Source: Betaproteobacteria bacterium
GTDB taxonomy: Bacteria; Pseudomonadota; Gammaproteobacteria; Burkholderiales; SG8-39
Direction of reading: 5' to 3'
Assembly (NCBI GenBank): GCA_027317055.1
Contig: DAHVFK010000013.1
Location: 1 to 20,877, forward strand
Length of the DNA stretch: 20,877 nt
This document shows, one piece after another, positions 16,501 through 20,877 of this stretch (positions within the stretch are counted from its first letter, which is position 1; each line of letters begins with the position of its first letter). The translations under genes were made by a program, and so were the position numbers. A model generated the notes under the pieces. The model saw nothing but the letters and a program-made list of their open reading frames with translations. It did not search any database and was not told where the DNA came from.

Positions 16501-16816
16501 CGCCGCCGAACACCCGAACGTGCTCGCCACCGCGCTGGCGCAGCAGGTCGATCATGTAGCGGAAATACTCGATGTGCCCGCCCTGGTAGGACGAAACGGC
16601 GATGCCCTGGACGTCTTCCTCGAGCGCAGCGCTGACCACGTCCTCCACCGAGCGGTTGTGGCCGAGGTGGATCACCTCGGCGCCGGAGGCCTGCAGGATC
16701 CGGCGCATGATGTTGATCGACGCGTCGTGGCCGTCGAACAGGCTCGCCGCGGTGACGAAGCGAATCTTGTGCTTGGCCTTGTAGACCAGATTCTTCGACT
16801 CGGACAGGTCGGTCAT
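13562..16816 (-). CDS. icmF: Fused isobutyryl-CoA mutase with G-protein chaperone (IcmF)
   Basis: Adenosylcobalamin-dependent mutase that interconverts isobutyryl-CoA and n-butyryl-CoA; known members also act on isovaleryl/pivalyl-CoA. The 1084 residues show all three parts. The B12-binding domain (about 15-150) has DGHDAS with the cobalt-ligand H30. The GTPase chaperone (about 200-410) has GTGGAGKS (207-214) and NKFD (348-351). The mutase barrel (about 540-1084) has YGFDPDERPDIYGKVGNSG. In DQGQNT, Q733 replaces the arginine that methylmalonyl-CoA mutase uses to hold its carboxylate, which supports an isobutyryl-type substrate. ATG 16816 has GGAGG 5 bases upstream. A 22-bp palindrome overlaps the probable promoter, and SDR and amidase genes follow closely. 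Confidence 0.96.
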   Translation of the reverse strand: MTDLSESKNLVYKAKHKIRFVTAASLFDGHDASINIMRRILQASGAEVIHLGHNRSVEDVVSAALEEDVQGIAVSSYQGGHIEYFRYMIDLLRQRGGEHVRVFGGGGGVIVPEEVQVLHDYGVARIYSPEDGQKMGLQGMINDMLARCDFDPSQYAPKDLKALKAGDRRALAQVITALELGALDENTKKELVNAAKGKSAPVLGVTGTGGAGKSSLTDELVRRFRLDQADRLKIAIVAVDPSRRKTGGALLGDRIRMNAIHGKQVFMRSLATRASGAEIAAALPEAVAACRVAGYDLVLVETSGIGQGDAAIVPHVDVSLYVMTPEFGAASQLEKIDMLDFADFVAINKFDRKGADDALRDVRKQVQRNREAFRASPEDMPVFGTIASRFNDDGVTALYQAVAARLAAKGLSLAPGALPKIEAKVSSSVHVVIPPKRQRYLAEIAESVRGYHGHAREQAGLARERQQLIAAKAMLLKAGKEARELDSLIDEKNAALDARARKLLEMWPETLKAYSGDEYVVKIRGREIRTTLTYTTLSGSKLPKVALPRYEDHGEILRWQMRENVPGSFPFTAGVFAFKRENEDPTRMFAGEGDAFRTNKRFHLLSKDMPAKRLSTAFDSVTLYGFDPDERPDIYGKVGNSGVSIATLEDMKVLYGGFDLCAPNTSVSMTINGPAPTILAMFFNTALDQQLDKFRAENGRGPTEDEAHKIREWTLATVRGTVQADILKEDQGQNTCIYSTEFSLKVMGDIQQYFIHNGVKNFYSVSISGYHIAEAGANPISQLAFTLANGFTFVEAYLARGMHVDDFAPNLSFFFSYGMDPEYAVLGRVARRVWAVAMKHRYGANERSQKLKFHSQTSGRSLHAQEIAFNDIRTTLQALISTYDNTNSLHTNAYDEAITTPTEDSVRCAMAIQLILNKEWGLAKNENPNQGSFIIDELTDLVEEAVLKEFEAISARGGVLGAMETGYQRGKIQEESLTYEHKKHDGSYPIVGVNTFRNPHGDTTPAKIELIRSSEQEKQSQLKRLREFHKKNAARSKAMLERLQQAVIRDENVFEVLVDAVRVCSLGQITHALFEVGGQYRRSM

Positions 16817-16836
16817 CGGGGCCTCCGGGGAGCGTC

Positions 16837-16865
16837 AGGCTACTTGACGTTTACGTAAACGTCAA
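16837..16865 (-). promoter_or_regulatory. Probable sigma-70 promoter of icmF
   Basis: On the minus strand, TTGACG (16860-16865) is followed after exactly 17 bases by TAGCCT (16837-16842). This would start transcription roughly 15-20 bases before the icmF ATG, leaving a short leader with the GGAGG site. The -35 element is one half-site end of the 22-bp palindrome, so a bound regulator would block the promoter. The -10 match is only moderate. Confidence 0.6.
16844..16865. promoter_or_regulatory. Perfect 22-bp palindromic operator upstream of icmF
   Basis: TTGACGTTTAC (16844-16854) is followed directly by its exact reverse complement (16855-16865). The site lies 28 bases before the icmF start and covers the likely -35 region and spacer. 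The ACGT-rich, TTTACGTAAA-centred form resembles, from memory, operators of acyl-CoA and branched-chain catabolism regulators such as LiuR (MerR family), LiuQ or other TetR-family proteins in proteobacteria. No such regulator gene is in the window. Confidence 0.8.
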
Positions 16866-16911
16866 TTCACCGTGCCGCCGCCGCGGCGCGCCGCTCCTCC
16901 ACGGAGTATAG

Positions 16912-18189
16912 CTAGCCCTCGAGGCGCTCGGCCACCAGCTCGGTGAGGCTCTGCATCGACTTGTTCCACTTGTGGTACGCGGCGCCGTCGTCGAAGGTGA
17001 GGCGGCAGTTGGCGCAGCTGGTGGCGAGCAGCTCGGCGCCGGTGGCGTCGATTTCCTCCATCTTGATGCGGAAGGCGCCGCGGCGCAACTCGTCCGCGCG
17101 CTTGATCGCCACCACTCCGCCGCCGCCGCCGCAGCACCAGGCCGCGTCGGCATGGTCGCCCATCTCGTGCAGATCGACGCCGAGCGCGGCGAGCACCTCG
17201 CGCGGTGCCTCGGAGGCGCCGCCGCGGCGCGAAACCTGGCAGGGATCGTGGAAAGTGAGCGACTTCGCGAGCGGCTTGAGCCGCAGCCTGCCCTTGCGGG
17301 CCAGCGACGCGAGGTATTCGGAGATGTGCACCACCTCGAACGGCAGCGGCGCGCCGTGCACGTTGGCGCCCTCCCATCTGAGCGCGCCGTAGGCGTGCCC
17401 GCACTCGGGCAGCACCACGGTCTTGGCCTTGCACGCGATCGCGGCGTCGATGATGCGCTCGCTCATGTCGTGCTGCCAGTCGCGATTGCCCGAGAGCATG
17501 CCGAAGTTGGTCGCCTCGTAGCCCTTGGTCGAGACGGTCCAGCTCTCGCCCGCATGCTTGAGCACCTTCGCCATGGCGACCAGCGAGTGCGGATACTTCA
17601 TGATCTCGATCGACGAGAACGTCACCAGCACGTCGGCCTGCGGCAGGTCGAGCGGGATCTTGACGCCGTGCTCGTCCTCGAGCCAGTCGACGCGCTCCTC
17701 GAGTACCTTGGGCGTTGCGCCGAGCGGGCTCATCTCGTTTTCGGCGCGCTCGGCCGCGGCGCGCAGGTCCTCGGGCACGAGCCCGGCGGCGAACATGCCG
17801 TGGCGCGCGCGCGAGATGAGCGCCGCGATGTCGATTCCCATCGGGCACACCAGGGTGCAGCGCCCGCACATGGTGCAAGCGTCGTAGATCAACTCCTGCC
17901 AGGACTCGAGTTCCTGCAGCGTAACCCCCTTCTCGGCGCCCAGCAGGCGCGCGAGCGGCGCCCACGGCGCGGTGGTGCGCCGGTAGGCGTGCAGGAACGG
18001 CTCGAGCTTGTTGATCGGGGTGTACTTGGGATCGAGCGTCGAGGTGTAGAAGTGGCAGGCCTGGGCGCAGTGCCCGCAGCGGATGCAGGCGTCCATGTGC
18101 ACCGCGGACTCGCGCGTGAAGTCGCGCACGAAGGCATTCATCGCTGCGGCGACGCGCTCGGGCGCCGGGCGGTTGCTTTCGAGACTCAT
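16912..18189 (-). CDS. HdrD/GlcF-like iron-sulfur electron-transfer protein
   Basis: Cytoplasmic Fe-S protein of 425 residues. Two 4Fe-4S motifs are present: C35, C38, C41, C45 and C105, C108, C111, C115. The C-terminal half has a CCG domain: HDPCQVSRRGG, later WCCGGGGG, then SCANC, the pattern that holds the noncubane cluster in HdrD-type subunits. The first CCG-like block (VLPECGHAYG) is incomplete. ATG 18189 has GGAG 7 bases upstream and overlaps the stop of the cytochrome b gene as ATGA, so the two are translated together. The pair resembles a split form of the membrane ETF:quinone oxidoreductase (EMO, DUF224-type), which would fit acyl-CoA oxidation; glycolate-oxidase-like or DsrK-like roles are alternatives. 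Confidence 0.9.
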   Translation of the reverse strand: MSLESNRPAPERVAAAMNAFVRDFTRESAVHMDACIRCGHCAQACHFYTSTLDPKYTPINKLEPFLHAYRRTTAPWAPLARLLGAEKGVTLQELESWQELIYDACTMCGRCTLVCPMGIDIAALISRARHGMFAAGLVPEDLRAAAERAENEMSPLGATPKVLEERVDWLEDEHGVKIPLDLPQADVLVTFSSIEIMKYPHSLVAMAKVLKHAGESWTVSTKGYEATNFGMLSGNRDWQHDMSERIIDAAIACKAKTVVLPECGHAYGALRWEGANVHGAPLPFEVVHISEYLASLARKGRLRLKPLAKSLTFHDPCQVSRRGGASEAPREVLAALGVDLHEMGDHADAAWCCGGGGGVVAIKRADELRRGAFRIKMEEIDATGAELLATSCANCRLTFDDGAAYHKWNKSMQSLTELVAERLEG

Positions 18190-18842
18190 GGCATCGCTCC
18201 CCGGCGCCCGTACTTGACGCCCGTTATCCCGCGCGACCAGAAGGCCAGTCCCGCGTGCATCAGCTTGCCGAACGGAAACCAGAGCAGGAACAGTTCGACC
18301 GTCAGCAGGTGCAGCGCGATATAGGTCTGGTTGAAGCCGCCGGCGGCGGTGTCGAACGCAGCCATGCCGGTGGCCACCGGCAGGAAGACCACCAGCCAGC
18401 TGAAATAATTGTCGAAGCGCGACAGCAGCCGCTTGACCGGGTCGGTGAGCCGCAGCATGAGCGCGATCAGCAGCGCGAACATCGTGACGCCGCCCGCGAA
18501 GTAGGTCACCGGCGCCGGGAGCGCCGGCCAGCCCACGCCGATCAGCTTGCGGATGAACTCGATGTGCGGCAGATAGGCGAACACGATCACCGCCAGGCCG
18601 ATGTGATACAGGTAGCCGATGAAGACCGAGAACCCGATGCGGGCGCCGAAGCGCGGGTGCGGCCAGAAGCGCCGCAGGATGCCGAGCAGCGCGCCGGCGG
18701 CAGCGGCGTCGACGCGCGGCGCCGAGCGATCGGGCGGCGCGGGCCGGGTCGCGAGGCGAAAGATGCGCCACAGCGTGCCGGCGATGAAGACGGTCAGCGC
18801 CACCGTAAGCGCGGGACCGCGGGCGAATTCGAGCAGAGTCAT
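18186..18842 (-). CDS. NarI/DsrM-like cytochrome b membrane subunit
   Basis: Integral membrane protein of 218 residues with five hydrophobic segments (about 8-28, 68-91, 108-131, 147-163, 172-197), as in nitrate reductase gamma subunits. H178 and H196 are 18 residues apart, the same spacing as the haem ligands H187 and H205 of E. coli NarI; H80 and H93 are candidates for the opposite ligands. It probably carries haem b and exchanges electrons with quinone. ATG 18842 has AAGGAG 6 bases upstream. Its stop overlaps the start of the Fe-S gene (ATGA). No catalytic nitrate reductase subunits are nearby, so nitrate respiration is unlikely. Confidence 0.88.
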   Translation of the reverse strand: MTLLEFARGPALTVALTVFIAGTLWRIFRLATRPAPPDRSAPRVDAAAAGALLGILRRFWPHPRFGARIGFSVFIGYLYHIGLAVIVFAYLPHIEFIRKLIGVGWPALPAPVTYFAGGVTMFALLIALMLRLTDPVKRLLSRFDNYFSWLVVFLPVATGMAAFDTAAGGFNQTYIALHLLTVELFLLWFPFGKLMHAGLAFWSRGITGVKYGRRGAMP

Positions 18843-18930
18843 GAAGCTCTCCTTTAGCCGATGCTGATATGCTGGCAGATATGACCGGCGTCGATTTGAT
18901 CGAGGTCAAGGGCAGGCCCAAACCGCCGCC

Positions 18931-19569
18931 ATGAGCACCACCATCGAGCCCCCGCGCCGCAGCGCGCTCGAATTTTTCGATCTTCAATTCGAGCGCCAGG
19001 TCGAAGCAAGCGATTATGGCTTGAACCCTTTCGAGCGCGCGGTCCTGCCGCGCCTCTCGGGCGACGTGCTCGACCTGGGCTGCGGGCTGGGCAACCTCGC
19101 GCTCGAAGCCGCCGGGCGCGGCTGCCGCGTGACCGCCCTGGATTCCAGCGCGACGGCGATCGCCGATCTCGCGCGCCGCGCCGGCGAGCGGGGCGTGGCG
19201 CTCGAGGCGCACAGCGCGGACCTGCGCCACTACGTCCCGGCGCGGGACTACGACTGCGTGGTCTCGATCGGCCTGCTGATGTTCTTCGCCTGCGGCGACG
19301 CGCGCCGGCTGCTCGCGCGCCTGCGCGAAGCGGTGCGCCCGGGCGGCCTCGCGGCGGTGAACGTGCTGATCGAAGGCACGACCTTCCTCGACATGTTCGA
19401 CCCCGAGGCCTACTGCCTGTTCGGCCGCGACGAGCTGGGCGAAGCGTTCGCCGGTTGGGACGCATTGCTCTCCCACCACGAGGACTTCCCGGCGCCGGGC
19501 GGGACGCTGAAGCGCTTCCACACCCTGATCGCACGCCGTCCGCTTACGGCTGCTGCAGGGTCTCGATAA
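18931..19569 (+). CDS. Class I SAM-dependent methyltransferase
   Basis: Cytoplasmic methyltransferase of 212 residues. The SAM-binding loop is VLDLGCGLGN (46-55), an acidic residue ends the second strand (TALDSS), and DYDCVVSIGLLMFF and LREAVRPGGLAAVNVL are the later class I motifs. The overall form resembles TehB-like or small-molecule methyltransferases; the acceptor cannot be read from sequence. ATG 18931 lacks a close ribosome-binding site, but an upstream mini-reading frame ends on it as ATGA. The 3' end overlaps convergent merR by 26 bases, so it flanks the mercury module but is not a known mer gene. Confidence 0.88.
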   Translation: MSTTIEPPRRSALEFFDLQFERQVEASDYGLNPFERAVLPRLSGDVLDLGCGLGNLALEAAGRGCRVTALDSSATAIADLARRAGERGVALEAHSADLRHYVPARDYDCVVSIGLLMFFACGDARRLLARLREAVRPGGLAAVNVLIEGTTFLDMFDPEAYCLFGRDELGEAFAGWDALLSHHEDFPAPGGTLKRFHTLIARRPLTAAAGSR

Positions 19570-19942
19570 TCGGGCAGGACACCTTGCCGCGCCGTGCATC
19601 GCAGCGGCCGATCAACTCGACCAGCACGCCGCGCATGCGCTCAAGGTCCATCACGCGCGCCTCCACCAAGACCAGCTTTTCCGCGGCCAGTGCGCGCGCC
19701 GCAGCGCAACTTTGCGCTTCCTGCAACGCCAGCAGGCGCCCGATCTCGGCCAGCGAGAACCCGAGTTCCTGCGCGCGCTTGATGAAGCGTATCCGCGCCA
19801 CCGCGTCGTCGGCGTAGCGCCGAACCCCACCAGGCGGGCGCAGCGGCTGCCGCAGCAGCTTCAGCCGCTCGTAATAGCGGATCGTTTCTACGTTCACCCC
19901 GGCCGCGCGCGCGACCTTGCCGATTGTCAGGTTGGAACCCAT
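19544..19942 (-). CDS. merR: Mercuric-ion-responsive transcriptional regulator MerR
   Basis: Dimeric activator/repressor of the mer operon, 132 residues. The winged helix starts LTIGKVARAAGVNVETIRYYERLKLL and includes RRYADDAVARIRFIKRAQELGFSL. The three mercury-binding cysteines are present: C79, C114 and C123, with the same spacing (35 and 9) as C82, C117 and C126 of Tn501 MerR, and the RRGKVSCP context matches. This separates it from CueR, ZntR and other MerR-family proteins. ATG 19942 has GGAGGG about 11 bases upstream. It is divergent from merT, with the operator in the 107 bases between, and its last 26 bases overlap the convergent methyltransferase gene. Confidence 0.96.
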   Translation of the reverse strand: MGSNLTIGKVARAAGVNVETIRYYERLKLLRQPLRPPGGVRRYADDAVARIRFIKRAQELGFSLAEIGRLLALQEAQSCAAARALAAEKLVLVEARVMDLERMRGVLVELIGRCDARRGKVSCPIIETLQQP

Positions 19943-19983
19943 GGCGCGACAAACCCTCCAATGAAAACGCCGGGAAACACCAT

Positions 19984-20014
19984 TTGACTCCGTAGCGCAG
20001 TACGGAGCTTACCC
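19984..20014 (+). promoter_or_regulatory. merT promoter with 19-bp spacer
   Basis: TTGACT (19984-19989) and TTACCC (20009-20014) are separated by 19 bases. This is the long spacer characteristic of MerR-controlled promoters, where the regulator untwists the DNA to align the two elements. The order TTGACTCCGTA closely matches the Tn501 merT promoter. The first codon of merT is 36 bases after the -10 element. Confidence 0.88.
19988..20007. promoter_or_regulatory. MerR operator dyad
   Basis: CTCCGTA (19988-19994) and TACGGAG (20001-20007) form a perfect 7-bp dyad with a 6-base centre, placed between the -35 and -10 elements of the merT promoter. The 16-base distance from CCGTA to the end of TACGG equals that of the Tn501 operator as I recall it. 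Confidence 0.88.
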
Positions 20015-20049
20015 TTGAGTCTTGACCTGCGTCCCGAACAGGAATCGCA

Positions 20050-20460
20050 ATGGATACGGATTTCGTAAAGACTGCCTCCCCGATTGAGCTCAAAGCCGAC
20101 CCTGCGCCCCGCCAAGCCGGCGCCAAGCTGGGCCTGCTGGGCATCATCGCGGGCGGACTCGCGGGCTCGCTGTGCTGTCTCGGTCCACTGGTCCTGGTCA
20201 GCGTCGGGATCAGCGGGGCGTGGATCTCGAACCTCACGCTGCTCGAGCCCTACAAGTGGATATTCATCCTCGCGACGCTTGGATTCATGGCCTACGCGTG
20301 GAAAAAGATATACCGCGCGCCGCCGGCCGCCGAGTGCGAGCCGGGTACGCTGTGCGCGCTGCCGCAGACCAATCGCCGCTACCGCGCGCTTTTCTGGATC
20401 GCGTCGGTGCTGGTGGTGCTCATGCTGGTCGCGCCTTATTTCGCTCCCCTGTTCTACTAG
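20050..20460 (+). CDS. merT: Mercuric transport protein MerT
   Basis: Inner-membrane carrier that takes Hg(II) from MerP and delivers it to MerA. The 136 residues have three hydrophobic segments. The vicinal pair C42-C43 in SLCCLGPLVLVSVGISGAW and the cytoplasmic pair C96 and C102 in ECEPGTLCALPQ match C24/C25 and C76/C82 of Tn501 MerT. The N-terminus is about 18 residues longer than that protein (116). ATG 20050 has AGGAA 5-6 bases upstream, and no internal Met gives the shorter form. It is first in merTPA, 12 bases before merP. Confidence 0.96.
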   Translation: MDTDFVKTASPIELKADPAPRQAGAKLGLLGIIAGGLAGSLCCLGPLVLVSVGISGAWISNLTLLEPYKWIFILATLGFMAYAWKKIYRAPPAAECEPGTLCALPQTNRRYRALFWIASVLVVLMLVAPYFAPLFY

Positions 20461-20472
20461 AAGGATCGCTTC

Positions 20473-20763
20473 ATGAAGAAAGCCTGTCTATTTTCCGTAT
20501 TCGCCTTAACCGCCACGTTGTCGGTTCCCTCGTATGCGGCGCAGCAGACCGTGGTGCTCTCCGTGCCGACGATGAACTGCGCCACCTGCCCGATCACGGT
20601 ACGTGCTGCGCTCGACAAGGTGCCCGGCGTGCAAAAGGTCAAGGCCACGCTCGAGCCGCCCGAGGCAGTGGTGACCTTCGACGACGCGAAGACCGGCACC
20701 GGGCAGCTCATGCAGGCCACCCGCGACGCGGGTTACCCGTCGAGCGTCAAGCCGGCCAAGTAA
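20473..20763 (+). CDS. merP: Periplasmic mercury-binding protein MerP
   Basis: Small periplasmic Hg(II) scavenger of 96 residues. A signal peptide (KK start, hydrophobic core, likely cut after SYA at residue 22) precedes a heavy-metal-associated domain with MNCATC; C36 and C39 bind mercury. ATG 20473 has AAGGA 7 bases upstream. It follows merT by 12 bases and precedes merA by 1 base. Confidence 0.97.
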   Translation: MKKACLFSVFALTATLSVPSYAAQQTVVLSVPTMNCATCPITVRAALDKVPGVQKVKATLEPPEAVVTFDDAKTGTGQLMQATRDAGYPSSVKPAK

Positions 20764-20764
20764 C

Positions 20765-20877
20765 GTGGGCTCCGTTTCGCTCCAGATCAGCGGCATGACC
20801 TGCGAGCATTGCGCGCGCAGCGTCGAGAAGGCCCTGCGCAGCGTCCCGGGCGTGCACGACGCCGCGGTATCCTATGC
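20765..20877 (+). CDS. merA: Mercuric reductase MerA, N-terminal metal-binding domain only (gene runs off window)
   Basis: The last 113 bases encode a heavy-metal-associated domain beginning at GTG 20765, 1 base after the merP stop. Residues include SGMTCEHCARSVEKAL and GVHDAAVSY; the CEHC pair binds metal, and the GVxxAxVSY ending is typical of the MerA N-terminal domain. The flavin-disulfide reductase part lies beyond the window. Position after merT-merP makes merA the best reading; a copper-type P-type ATPase or chaperone is a weaker alternative. No clear ribosome-binding site is seen, so coupling to merP is likely. Confidence 0.85.
   Translation, partial: MGSVSLQISGMTCEHCARSVEKALRSVPGVHDAAVSY

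Noticed and set aside
14693..16858. 721-codon plus-strand frame opposite icmF
   Set aside because: It lies wholly antisense to IcmF, whose domains and motifs are unambiguous, and has no recognisable motif or ribosome-binding site.
16817..16911. Cobalamin riboswitch in front of the B12-dependent icmF
   Set aside because: The gap is only 95 bases and holds the palindrome and promoter; no room for the riboswitch and no B12-box sequence seen.
18186..18842. Nitrate reductase gamma subunit function
   Set aside because: Fold and histidines match, but no NarG, NarH or NarJ gene is near and the partner is an HdrD-like Fe-S protein.
16912..19599. Extended 895-residue version of the HdrD-like protein
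   Set aside because: The first 470 residues are read out of frame through the methyltransferase and cytochrome b genes. ATG 18189 has a good ribosome-binding site and an ATGA overlap.

Overview
The window is high-GC, densely coded DNA. Codon use, gene families and gene order look like a betaproteobacterium (Burkholderiales or a near relative); this is a judgement from recalled family resemblance, not a database search. I see no rRNA, tRNA, CRISPR array, phage gene or complete insertion sequence, and no stretch above 300 bases lacks a gene.

Layout: (1) 1-1874 holds a truncated Pal-type lipoprotein (-), a crotonase (-) and a 2-hydroxychromene-2-carboxylate-isomerase-like protein (+). (2) 1871-10372 is a minus-strand carboxylate uptake and activation cluster, in transcription order: long acyl-CoA synthetase, LivG, LivH, LivM, periplasmic binding protein, LivF, then, beyond a repeat-like hairpin, a divergent PaaK-type CoA ligase. 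(3) 10510-16816 (-) runs from fused isobutyryl-CoA mutase IcmF through a short-chain dehydrogenase and an acetamidase/formamidase to a flavin-dependent halogenase-like oxidoreductase. A perfect 22-bp palindrome sits over a plausible promoter just before icmF. (4) 16912-18842 (-) encodes a NarI-like cytochrome b and an HdrD-like iron-sulfur protein, coupled by ATGA overlap. (5) 18931-20877 carries a SAM methyltransferase (+) and a mercury-resistance module: merR (-) and divergent merT, merP and the first 113 bases of merA (+).

Taken together, regions 1-4 suggest catabolism of a carboxylic acid. A Liv-type ABC importer brings it in, one or two CoA ligases activate it, B12-dependent IcmF can rearrange a branched carbon skeleton, crotonase and SDR enzymes can hydrate or oxidise acyl-CoA intermediates, and the cytochrome b/Fe-S pair could pass electrons from acyl-CoA oxidation to quinone. 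No acyl-CoA dehydrogenase, ETF or thiolase is in the window, so the substrate and the completeness of the route are inference. The mer module is a separate, canonical function.

The strongest leads are the operator-promoter before icmF, the split EMO-like redox pair, the GGGGTCAGAG-type hairpin that appears to have replaced the ribosome-binding site of the PaaK-like gene, and the halogenase-like flavoenzyme inside an acyl-CoA cluster.
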